Shown: positions 50,501-58,886 of the stretch, piece after piece
Position numbering within the stretch: the first letter of the stretch is position 1
Layout of the letters: each line of letters begins with the position of its first letter
Source: Paramarasmius palmivorus
Taxonomy: Eukaryota; Basidiomycota; Agaricomycetes; Agaricales; Marasmiaceae
Length of the DNA: 64,000 nt
Assembly (NCBI GenBank): GCA_037176845.1
Contig: JAYKXP010000159.1
Location: 35,364-99,363 of the forward strand
Reading direction: 5' to 3'
The notes under the pieces: generated by a model
Databases searched by the model: none
What the model was told of the DNA's origin: nothing
What the model saw: only the letters and a program-made list of their open reading frames with translations
Made by a program: the position numbers and the translations under genes

Positions 50501-50614
50501 TGGGGAGAGCAGCACGTCTCGGCGCGGGGTTGGCCATCTGATTCGACGTGGGTAGAGCAGTACGAGGTTCGGATGTCCGAAGGCGACTATCCCGATTCCA
50601 TTGCGGGAGGTTAG
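47505..50614 (+). CDS. NACHT-domain NLR-like protein with inserted His/Cys decapeptide repeats
   Basis: Three exons (47505-49409, 49459-49878, 49931-50614) join in phase to 1,002 residues. The N-terminus (SFAIHNSAFNQVRGNQYNNN) resembles the short Asn/Gln-rich start of many agaric NLRs. A linker leads to Walker A GPAGVGKS (residues 111-118) and Walker B NLVVIDGLDEC (279-289), followed by LIFLISSRPEPRIR, as in NACHT NTPases. Between Walker A and the AAAFFFSRND strand sit about 70 extra residues, mostly five tandem HxC decapeptides (128-177). The middle region is helical. Instead of WD40, ankyrin or TPR repeats the C-terminus is a Gln/Trp/Ser-rich tail with a 16-residue tandem. Such proteins work as NTP-driven switches in fungal non-self recognition; the ligand is unknown. 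Confidence 0.85.
47886..48035 (+). repeat. Five tandem 30-bp units encoding HxC[TS]-type decapeptides
   Basis: Units start at 47886, 47916, 47946, 47976 and 48006. They encode HACTGMVLRE, HRCSGNQLGE, HTCTGNLLGQ, HTCTWGLLEN and HICTGRLLEK. A sixth partial unit (HACM) starts at 48051 after a 15-base spacer. His and Cys are kept in all units while codons and other positions vary, which suggests selection at the protein level. Confidence 0.88.
50477..50572 (+). repeat. Tandem pair of 48-bp units in NLR C-terminal tail
   Basis: Two adjacent 16-codon units with the shared pattern RGWxxDxxWxEQ. Looser Trp-containing copies lie upstream (for example TWQGQYYPISGQ and SWQPNPIGGAQ). Confidence 0.65.
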
Positions 50615-50879
50615 CATCATCTGACGCTATGCCATCTGCTGAAGTACACATGTACGCGAAGTGTCTATTTCGTTGGTTTCATAAAGTTAATACTCGACAC
50701 GTTGCTTGCAGAACTGTGCGTTTTCAGGACATGCTTTCAAGCACCCGGATACTCTCCTACTCTGGCCACTTCGTGTCGAACCTTCACAAAATGGGTGGCA
50801 TATGGGGTACAAATCAATTCGGAAATCCGGCGCCAAGTACATATCTGAATTCGTTCTCTCTTCCACCTCTGCCACAACC

Positions 50880-51215
50880 TCGCAAATCGACCAGGATAGT
50901 GAACGTGGTGGTTTCCCCATTACGAACCAAAGCGCCAGTATCCTCCGCAGAAACATCCCCAGCTGTAATCGCCGCACTCTGCTAGACAGCGGACAGCGAG
51001 AGAGAGGCTTCATTCCAGCTCCTTCCAACAGGTATCCGAAACGTTCGAAGGGATAACAGATACTACGAACTTGGCCACCCCTTGCTCGGTCTTTTGAGGA
51101 AGCCAACATCTTGAAGGCGTCACATTGGTAGCTAAGCAGGCGGAGTTTTCTGGGACCACGGACGTATATAACCAGGGCGTTGTTGTCGTCGGTGAAGCCT
51201 CCTGAATCGCTGGGT
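50880..51215 (-). pseudogene. Decayed fourth copy of the small-protein family
   Basis: On the minus strand from about 51213 the translation reads FTDDNNALVIYVRGPRKLRL and then LSYQC, matching the start of the intact copies (FTNGNTLAVTVRGPGKLHL). After that the match changes frame: EQGVAKFVVS, then in another frame PFERFGYLLEGAG, then SAAITAGDVSAEDTG and NGETTTFTI. At least two frameshifts and a lost stop region show decay. It lies 3' to the NLR gene on the opposite strand. Confidence 0.75.
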
Positions 51216-51686
51216 CAGACGGACGTCATAGTACTAGTAGGACATCTGCAAAGTATGTACCTGAGGTGCAAGACATGATGACTCGTTTCAACTATTTCGA
51301 TCTTTGATAACCAAGGAACTCAAGTTCAAGGGTATGAGTAAAGAATGGGAGGTTGTATTACATGATATGCTGTGTCCAAGTTGTGCTAATGCTGCGTGAG
51401 ATGACTCTTGCCCAGACTTGTATTTCTGTAGATGGACTCAGTAAGAAAAACGTGAGCTTTCGGACATCCAGGCGTCGTCAACGTAGAATGTCAAAGCATG
51501 CAGGGTACTGCGTTTCGCGTGTTTGATTTTCAGACGGATATAAAGGTGGACTTGCAGCACGTAGATTATACAGTACGAAATGTCCAGAAAGAGTGCGAAT
51601 AACCGGTCACCTCTAGTCTAAGGTACCCTAGTTTCAACCGTTTGCCCCACTACCCCACTACCCCTTCCTCTCCAGCAATCTCCAAA
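51216..51686. other. Spacer in the small-protein array
   Basis: 470 bases between the decayed copy and copy A. I see nothing coding here. Confidence 0.35.
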
Positions 51687-52088
51687 TCACTCACAATCCC
51701 TCGGAACAATGAACGCAGTAACTTCATCATTCCTCAACACCGCTTTCGCAGCCTCCGCCTCCACATTCGCAGAAGTAACCGCTGCACCTCCATATCCGAC
51801 AGCCGAAGCCTGAGCCCAGCTCTTCCCAACAGGCTGACGGATCAAGTCGGAGCCGATCCTATACACAACTTGGCCATTTCCTTCAAAGAAGAACGCGAAG
51901 CGCGTAAAAGTGTAGCTGTGGGATATAACGAACTTGGTCACTGCCGAGTCGGACGTGTCGGCAGGGGTCGAGATGGTGCCGACGTGGTTTGGGAGGCTGG
52001 CATTGCTGGCGTAAGAGAGCAAATGTAGTTTACCCGGTCCGCGAGCGTAGACGATGGGAGCGACGCCGTGGATGAAGACTCCGGCCAT
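51687..52088 (-). CDS. Small-protein family, copy A (133 residues, unknown function)
   Basis: The ATG at 52088 follows a probable 5' UTR intron (gtacgt to tacag, about 52090-52170), and a TATAAAAG box lies at 52221-52228. The protein reads MAGVFIHGVAPIVYARGPGKLHLLSY at its start (shown here only as its features: a beta-rich N-terminus with RGPGKLHLLS). Near the middle comes VTKFVISHSYTFTRFAFFFEG, then RIGSDLIRQPVGKSW, an SANVEAEAAKA helix and the end TAFIVPRDCE. It has no signal peptide and is probably cytosolic. I do not recognise the family. The alternating hydrophobic pattern suggests a beta-rich fold; a lectin-like or cytolysin-like role is only a guess. It is the most divergent of the three intact copies. 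Confidence 0.82.
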   Translation of the reverse strand: MAGVFIHGVAPIVYARGPGKLHLLSYASNASLPNHVGTISTPADTSDSAVTKFVISHSYTFTRFAFFFEGNGQVVYRIGSDLIRQPVGKSWAQASAVGYGGAAVTSANVEAEAAKAVLRNDEVTAFIVPRDCE

Positions 52089-52220
52089 GCTGTATTTGAA
52101 TGGTATGTGATATCTTAAACAGCAGAATGCTGAATTTAGAGAGGCGATGGTAGGATAATCTGGTACGTACCAAAGTATAACTTGTAGTAGGATAGTGTTT
52201 GTCACATCCAAACGATGTCT

Positions 52221-52228
52221 CTTTTATA
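52221..52228 (-). promoter_or_regulatory. TATA box of copy A
   Basis: TATAAAAG on the minus strand, about 133 bases before the ATG and upstream of the probable 5' UTR intron. Confidence 0.55.
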
Positions 52229-53193
52229 TCCAAGGATTTGTTGTTGTGATTTGAATGCAAGTTGTGTGTCTTGAGGAATGTGCTCTCCGCAGCGCTAGTT
52301 CCATGCATGGGTCGCCTTCGAAGAAGTATACTATCCTTGATATAGCTTCAATACAAGACATATGAAGTGTCCCTTGCGGTAAGGGTTGCAGTCTGGATGT
52401 TTGGAATTGCATCGGAGCGAGGTGTCTATCACGAATCGTAGGGTCTTGGAAGACAACTTCTTTGTTTTTTCTCTCTTCAGGTCTTGAAAGCAGTGTCAAG
52501 ATGGGGGGTCGTTGTCTGGTGTTGCTGTGAGGAATCGGAGGTGTGGTGTTGGACCGTAACTGGTACCAAAAAAAATCTAATGATACCAGTAACAACGTTA
52601 AAGTCGCATTTCTGGGATGAGACATAATGCGTACCCTTAGATACTCGTTGGGGTTTCCATTGCGAGGAAGGCCTTGCCAGATGACTTGAACATGCTAGAA
52701 TGGTTCTTGAGGTTGTATCGAGTATAGAGCAGAGAAACAGACAACGAACCTCTTTAGAATTAATCTCTACTTCCGGTCTAGTGCGTTGACTTGGCTACGA
52801 GGCATGGGATCCATGGCGGCTTGACTAGAATGATGAACCTTTCGTGCATCCGGAATCTAGCAGTGGGCTGGCTTCGCACATAGAGACGAGCTACAACTCA
52901 GTCGGCGGCATGAATGTTGGCCACCACTGGGTCGAGATTCCACGGTCAACATGTACAAGTTTCCTGAATCCTTCATCCGAGCCGAGACGAAGACTCATGG
53001 CGAGATCCAGGTTTACTAGTTGGGAGTAGGTGGAAGACTTTAATAAGCGCCCTCTACCATCCGGTCTCGGACAAATGTACTCTTCTTCGCTCAGCTCAAA
53101 ACAAAAAGGTATTCAAATCAAGCAACATTATTCCCATTCAATGTCCCAAAACAAAAATACGCAATCTCATTTACCCCCGAAGATCCTCCTCAA
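52229..53193. other. Spacer with a duplicated flank segment
   Basis: No supported gene. A stretch at about 52640-52990 (tttccattgcgaggaagg, later gacaacgaacctcttt and cctgaatccttcatccgagc) resembles 54400-54770 downstream of copy B. The duplication unit of the array therefore includes flanking sequence. Confidence 0.5.
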
Positions 53194-53571
53194 TCAATTG
53201 TCATACACAATAAACGCAGTAACCGCCTCATCACGATTCGCAGCACTTGGAACTTGTGCAGACACATCCCCAGTAGTAATCTCCGCACTTTCCCATTTCA
53301 CAAGCGTAGCTCCAGTCCAACTCCTACCAACCGGCTGACGCAGCAAAGACGGTCCAACGCTGTACACAGCCTCTCCAGCTCCTTCAAAGAAAAACGCAAA
53401 ACGTTCAAAGGTGTAGGAGTGGGATACGATGAACTTGGTTACACCCTGTGAAGTGGTCGTCGCTGTACCGATGACGTTGACGAGCTTTCCGTTGCTTTGG
53501 AAGGAGAGGAGGTGGAGTTTTCCGGGGCCTTGGGTGTATACGGTAAGAGTGTTTCCGTTTGTGAAGACCAT
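53194..53571 (-). CDS. Small-protein family, copy B (125 residues, unknown function)
   Basis: An uninterrupted frame from the ATG at 53571 to TGA at 53194. It shares with copy C the start FTNGNTL, then GPGKLHLLS, TTSQGVTKFIVSHSYTFERF, AFFFEGAGEAVYSVG and an ending ITTGDVSAQ...TAFIVYDN. No signal peptide, no Cys, no membrane segment. A probable 5' UTR intron (gtatgt to ttcag) ends just before the ATG, and TATAAAAG lies at 53698-53705. Promoter box, UTR intron and coding frame are all kept, so the copy is probably expressed. The function is unknown to me. Confidence 0.84.
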   Translation of the reverse strand: MVFTNGNTLTVYTQGPGKLHLLSFQSNGKLVNVIGTATTTSQGVTKFIVSHSYTFERFAFFFEGAGEAVYSVGPSLLRQPVGRSWTGATLVKWESAEITTGDVSAQVPSAANRDEAVTAFIVYDN

Positions 53572-53697
53572 GGTTGAAGATCTGACTGAAGGTGAAGAGG
53601 ATTAGAGATATGTAGACGCGGATCAGGAGAGTCCAAAATACATACTTGGAGTAGAATATGGGAGGAGGATGGTCTTCATGAGCACCAGACGACGGGT

Positions 53698-53705
53698 CTT
53701 TTATA
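53698..53705 (-). promoter_or_regulatory. TATA box of copy B
   Basis: TATAAAAG on the minus strand, about 127 bases before the ATG, in the same arrangement as in copies A and C. Confidence 0.55.
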
Positions 53706-55023
53706 CTAGAATGCATCCTTCCTGTTAGATGTACCATGCAGGATGCGCGTCTCGAAGGGTACAGGTCACGACAGGAGGATGTATCCTTGTGCTAATTCAG
53801 CACCTCTTCGGCCCTTCATCCCGACCGTTTTGAGAATCGATATGTGAAAGTCCTAGACCAAATAGAACGCATGACACATCGGATATTATCCCGACTTCTT
53901 TACCGTCGAACCATCGACCAAGGAATCATGCTAGACCGGGATTTGACCGCAGTTTCGAGGCGCAGATAGAATACAGTCTGTCGTGATAGACCAAAAACAC
54001 GATTCCAAGCCAAAGGTCGCCTGACGCACACAGCAATGATCTGTGCCAAAGTATAGTTCGGAGCAAGGTGTCTATCTTGATCGTAGGAACCACAACTTCT
54101 CGTTTTCTGCTTATGCCTGAACGTATCCTATACAGTAATGAGATGGAGCCTGGCTTAGTTTGCAGGTATATGAATCGCGTAGAGAACACTGTATGATGTA
54201 TCCTTGCCTGGAGCTGCTGTTTCCTTTCGCATGACAATAAAAGGGAACTCAGAGATGGATAAGCCTAGCGTTGAACTACCTGACAGTGCCTATCGAACGT
54301 TGAACCGCAACTTTTACAACTCCTACTTGAATGACAACGTCAACATGGCACGTTCTAGGAATAGGAAGTAGCACGCACCTCAGAACCTCACTAGCGTTTT
54401 CAGTCTGCGTTTCCATTGCAAGGAAGCCCATACCAGACCACCGTCACCTTTACGTTTCGATGGTCTGAAGAAGGATCTCTGAAGATTGCGTCGAGTACAG
54501 CAAAAGAGACAGCGAACCTCTTTCGGATTGACCTTTGCTTCCAGCTGACGCGTCGACATCTCAACCTCGCCACGCAGCCTCTGTCATAACACGTCCCCTG
54601 CCTGCGGCTTGGCTTGAGGTACGAGCAAAGGTTGTCATCTTCGGATCCTGATACGATACTGAGCAGGAGATGAAAACGAAAGGGCTTGCGCGCCCAATGA
54701 GGTTGGAGCTACAATGAGTCGGGATTCTGAAGTCAGCTATAATTATCCTGAATCCATGTCCCAAGACGAATGCGAGTAGTAGATGTAGGATTTGAGCTGA
54801 GTTGGGTCAATATCTTATATGGGGGATGCCAAGAGACTGGCGCTAAATGAATTTTGGGGAGCATCTACTCTGAGCGCTCACCGTCAAGATTCCCTTGAAC
54901 ACATGTTATATGGCTGTGGTCCTAAGTACCCAAGTCGAAGCACGAAGCTCATGACCAGCATCGAAAACAACATGATTTCAATTCAACCCTAACATACATA
55001 TACATCCATTCCAAAATCCCCGC
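53706..55023. other. Spacer with the second duplicated flank segment
   Basis: No supported gene. The part at 54400-54770 matches 52640-52990 in scattered blocks (tttccattgcaaggaagcc, cagcgaacctcttt, cctgaatcc). The remaining 0.6 kb shows nothing I can name. Confidence 0.45.
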
Positions 55024-55410
55024 CTAGTTATCCTGATAAACAATAAACGCTGTAATCATATTATCCCTATTCACCGCCTTAGACGCCTCCGCCTCCACAT
55101 CCCCAGTCGTCACCGACGCGCTTCCCCAACTGACGAGCGACGCCTCTTTCCAATTCTTCCCATTAACAGGGAAACGTGCCAGTCCCGAACCAATACTATA
55201 CACCGCCTCTCCAGCACCATCGAAGAAGAACGCAAAACGTTCAAAGGTGTAACTATGCGATATGATGTACTTGGTTACACCCTGCGAAGTAGTCGCGAGT
55301 GAACCGACGACATTGCCTATTTTGCCATTGCTTTGGTAGGAGAGCAAGTGGAGCTTTCCAGGGCCACGGACGGTGACAGCGAGAGTGTTGCCGTTGGTGA
55401 AGATGGACAT
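55024..55410 (-). CDS. Small-protein family, copy C (128 residues, unknown function)
   Basis: An uninterrupted frame from the ATG at 55410 to TAG at 55024. The pattern is the same as in copy B: IFTNGNTLAVTVRGPGKLHL, then TTSQGVTKYIISHSYTFERF, AFFFDGAGEAVYSIG, a VNGKNWKEASLVSWGSA segment and the end TAFIVYQDN. It has no signal peptide and no Cys. A probable 5' UTR intron (gtatga to ctacag) and a TATAAAAG box at 55573-55580 precede it. Together with copies A and B it forms a head-to-tail array on the minus strand. Confidence 0.84.
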   Translation of the reverse strand: MSIFTNGNTLAVTVRGPGKLHLLSYQSNGKIGNVVGSLATTSQGVTKYIISHSYTFERFAFFFDGAGEAVYSIGSGLARFPVNGKNWKEASLVSWGSASVTTGDVEAEASKAVNRDNMITAFIVYQDN

Positions 55411-55572
55411 GGTGTGTTGTTTGGAAGGATGATAAATGGGCTAGTGAGTAAGTATCCCTGTAGAATGTCTGAGATGAGCGTTGAGGCCTTTCAAGAAGTA
55501 GACTATGCGATTCATACCTGCCAGAGTGTTAAGCACGAGTAGGATGGTTCCTTTTACACCCCAAACAGTATC

Positions 55573-55580
55573 CTTTTATA
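55573..55580 (-). promoter_or_regulatory. TATA box of copy C
   Basis: TATAAAAG on the minus strand, about 163 bases before the ATG. Confidence 0.55.
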
Positions 55581-56288
55581 TCAAACGAGAAAAAATCCTG
55601 TCCCGGAAAGGAATATCCTTGGATGTAAAACGAGGCTTGCTGAACAACCCCGAGTGCTGCCACATCATGTATTCCAAGGTGCGGAAGCTCTTGAATTCCA
55701 GAAAGAGCACGCCACCTCGAGTCGAAATCAATGACTATTCGGCCACGACTGGGGTGCATTACGTCTATTGGAATCGAAAGAAGCCCACCACTTCGAAACG
55801 AACGATTGTTCGGGGGCGAGTTCTGTCAAAATTGATGTTAATGAACACTGTGTTGCGGAAAGACGTCTGCATAAGAAGGAATGATTCAATGGACATTCAT
55901 CATATGATCCCGACTCCAGGCTCTTCTGTCTACAGTCTCAGGTTCATCCCAGCGTCAAGTATGAATTGATTTAATATCCGATATGTGGCGAGGGGAGTAA
56001 AACGTTCAAGTTGGACAGATGGAGGTGGCGACACTTGGAGGAAAGGCTCACCAGCTACCAAAAAGGGCACTGAATCATGATATGTACCCCTCTACGTTCA
56101 TTATACGTTGCCGAATACTGGTCCCTGGAACGCGTATATTGGTGTGATGAAAGGTAAAAGACAGAATCCAAATCAGAAAAAAAAGAGAGAATTTAGTACT
56201 TGGAGCTCACCCCCAAGTCGGAAGAGCTAAACGAATTCAAATCTCAATCCGAATACAGAGATTGAGGACAATGTGACCAAGCCGTTGT
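55581..56288. other. Intergenic, upstream of copy C
   Basis: A 154-codon frame on the + strand (55505-55969) crosses copy C's TATA box and has no family features. Nothing else is seen. Confidence 0.3.
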
Positions 56289-56696
56289 TTATGCGGCTGA
56301 GCGTGCTCTATTTCTCTTCATCGCGTGAGACTCGAATTGGTGTGGCACAGGCAGTGTCGCCTTTTTTGGTTTTCGGAATTTTGCGTGTACCAGTTTCCTA
56401 ACGTTGCAGGACCGGAGAGCATCTATGTAATATTCATTGGGCGAGCAATTAGAATGGTACTCCACGCACCACCAGATAGGAACGGATCCCTGTCCTAACG
56501 GCACGGCTGAACTTGAACATCGACGAACACCCAACCCTGCAGCTGTGTGAATTTGGATGGAGTGGACGGCGACTTTAACACCCGAAGTACCAGCTGCAGT
56601 GCAGCAATAGTTGATATTGATGCCAGAGTCTTGGGATGCATTGAATAATCCATGGACACGGGGAGGAAAGGACGAAGGAAGCTGGCATGGGGTGCC
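56289..56696 (-). CDS. Possible exon of an unrecognised protein
   Basis: An open frame of 135 codons ends at 56289. It looks more protein-like than its neighbours: GLFNASQDSGININYCCTAA, later SVPIWWCVEYHSNCSPNEYY and a Lys/Arg-rich tail. It contains several Cys. A stop codon stands directly before it and the only in-frame ATG near its start lies well inside, so a real gene would need an upstream exon with a start, which I cannot find. It could equally be a relic or chance. Confidence 0.2.
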   Translation of the reverse strand, partial: GTPCQLPSSFPPRVHGLFNASQDSGININYCCTAAGTSGVKVAVHSIQIHTAAGLGVRRCSSSAVPLGQGSVPIWWCVEYHSNCSPNEYYIDALRSCNVRKLVHAKFRKPKKATLPVPHQFESHAMKRNRARSAA

Positions 56697-56795
56697 TCAT
56701 CAGGTCATGCGACCGTGAGTAAACCATGAGCGCTAAACTGTTCGGCCCGCATTCTCGCCGACACTCTCTTCACACCGTCATCACCGAGGCTCAAG

Positions 56796-57290
56796 CTCTA
56801 GGGTATGCCTGATTGAAACAGTCAACATGTACGCTTTCATTTGATTTCTTTCTCCTCCGACTGACATATTCTAATCTAAATACTTCACCACTCATAATAC
56901 GCTGCATTCTGCACCCATGTCCCGGTACTTTCGGTATATAAGTACCTCGGATTACAGACCATTGTAAGCCGGTATTATGAACTGACCTTCAATATCTTGA
57001 TCTTGAAGAGGTCATCATGGAAGAGAAGAGAGTGAGACGACCCCAAAAACTGAACTCAGATCGAGGTCACAGTCTTCGTCACCACCATCGCTGACCTATA
57101 GGGTATGCCTGACCCTAATAAGTATTTAAACTGTACGCTCTCATTTACTTTCTCTTTCCCTTCCAACTGACGTTTTCTCATTGAATTGCAATGACTGATT
57201 TTACCATTCTTGATGCGCTATAACATATACCCATGTCCCGGTACCTTCGGTATATACCTCATATTACAGAGAATATTGTAAGCTGGCATT
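56796..57290 (+). repeat. Two diverged direct copies of a promoter-like segment
   Basis: Copy 1 covers about 56796-56985 and copy 2 about 57096-57290, offset 300 bases. Shared blocks are agggtatgcctga, gtacgct, tcccggta and ttcggtatata, and finally ttgtaagc. Each copy carries a TATATA-type box after the ttcgg block. They lie directly upstream of the Gal80-like pseudogene. Confidence 0.7.
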
Positions 57291-57437
57291 GCAAATTCCC
57301 CTTCGAAATCTCACAATCGCATCCAAAACAGACAGAGAAGCATGGTCAGCATGTCTTCTACCTACTGGTCAATCTCCATACCAGAGGAATATAAACCAGC
57401 ACCCGAACCATGCAACCTCATCGAACTCATCACTCGA

Positions 57438-58625
57438 ATGTCTCCCATCAAACTCGGATTCGTCGGTCTCTCTGCGCGCGGCTGGGCAGCTACCACCCTC
57501 GCCCAACCTCTTTTTGAGGAGCCGCTCTCGTCGAAATACATTCTGACCGCCGTATCGACCACCAACCCTACTTCCGCGAACGCTAGTGCCGAAAAATATA
57601 ACAAAGTTGTATCTGGTATTGCAAAGCCTTACCATGGATTCACTGAACAAACCGCAAACGATCCCAACGTGACATGGTAGCCATCTCTGTGCTCAACCCC
57701 GCACACGTAGATGCTGCTCTACCAGGCAAAGAAGAACCTGTTCATCGAGTGGCCGGCCGGAAGCCTATTGGCTGGTACAGTACAACCAAGATTGCAGACG
57801 CTGGGAATCAGACAAAAAAGGTGCTAGAACATTGGTTGGATTTCAGACTCGCCAAGCTGCATATGTTCGAAAGGTCTGTCTTCATCGTTACCAGCACCTT
57901 TCCGAAACTAACACCGATATCTAGGTCAAGGAAATCCTCGAACCTGGTGCCCTGGGTAGGATCCTCGCCACTTTTTTGGTACGCATTCTCGCCCTATAAA
58001 ATATAACACCAACTAACAGCCACTCCCAGATCGCTTCCCTCTGCTTCCCCGGCGTTCGAGGTCCCACCGCGCCTTCGACCTCTTCCAATATGTCGTAGAC
58101 CCCTCTAACGGCGCTACCATGCTGGACATCGATCCACTACCTCTTCGGGGCATCCGTTACTGGACGTCTAACCAATCAATACCCGACTTACCAGCCCATC
58201 GACTACATCTCCGGAAAACCTACTACTGAGAATCCAAACCCCAGACCGACACCCACCAGATCACATTCGGCGGTCAATTCGCTAACAAGGACGGTACCGT
58301 CCTTTCTGTTAATACCAGAAATGTACTAACCGAGCATGGCGCCGGACTGTTCTGGGTGATTGATGGCGAGAAGGGTACCATCAAGATCAGAGCCGATGGG
58401 ATGAAAGGACAATCCTTCATGAGGGCTCAGCCGGAGCTATGGCTTAACGGGGAGAAGGTTGATGTTGTGACGGATAGAGAAGCGGAGAGGTGTGCGAGGC
58501 ATTGGAATAAGTTTGCTGAGGGAGCGGAAGGCGAATACACCACGATGGAGGATGCGGTGCAAGCCAAGAAGGTTGTGGATGCTATCTTCAAGAGCAGTAA
58601 TGAGGGAAGGAGAGTCGATCTATGA
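57438..58625 (+). pseudogene. Gal80-like / Gfo-Idh-MocA oxidoreductase pseudogene
   Basis: The start MSPIKLGFVGLSARGWAATT gives a GxxGxxxxGW nucleotide-binding loop, as in Gal80-type members of the Gfo/Idh/MocA family. The frame breaks at about 57671, where NV should continue as DMVAISVLNP but one base is missing. It breaks again near 57730, where KNLFIEWPAG lies in another frame. Around 58160-58240 the HYLFGASVTGRLTNQYP segment and the following TDTHQITFGGQFANKDG lie in different frames. The C-terminal part stays open to 58625 (MEDAVQAKKVVDAIF). Several independent frameshifts make sequencing error an unlikely cause. Family members are either sugar dehydrogenases or, for Gal80, regulators of galactose genes. 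Confidence 0.8.
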
Positions 58626-58886
58626 TGGTCCCAAGGATTTGCATCTTGATCTTTTCCTATTCGTGCTTGAAGATTTAAGTTCGTTTTCATTTGCAGATTG
58701 ACAGTATGTGCCTTTGACTATGTACAATTAGCGAGTTTGGAATTGGTTCTCTCTCTCGTCGAATGAGAATTAACACAAGAATTTACGCGTCACCTCAAGC
58801 GGCGCGACGCAGCGAAAATGTGATATTTTTGCGATACTACAGTAAAAATTAAAATCCTAGAAATCCACAGGAAGTAGACTAGTCTA

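Noticed and set aside
55505..55969. 154-codon open frame on the + strand
   Set aside because: It overlaps the promoter of small-protein copy C, has biased basic composition and no recognisable domain.
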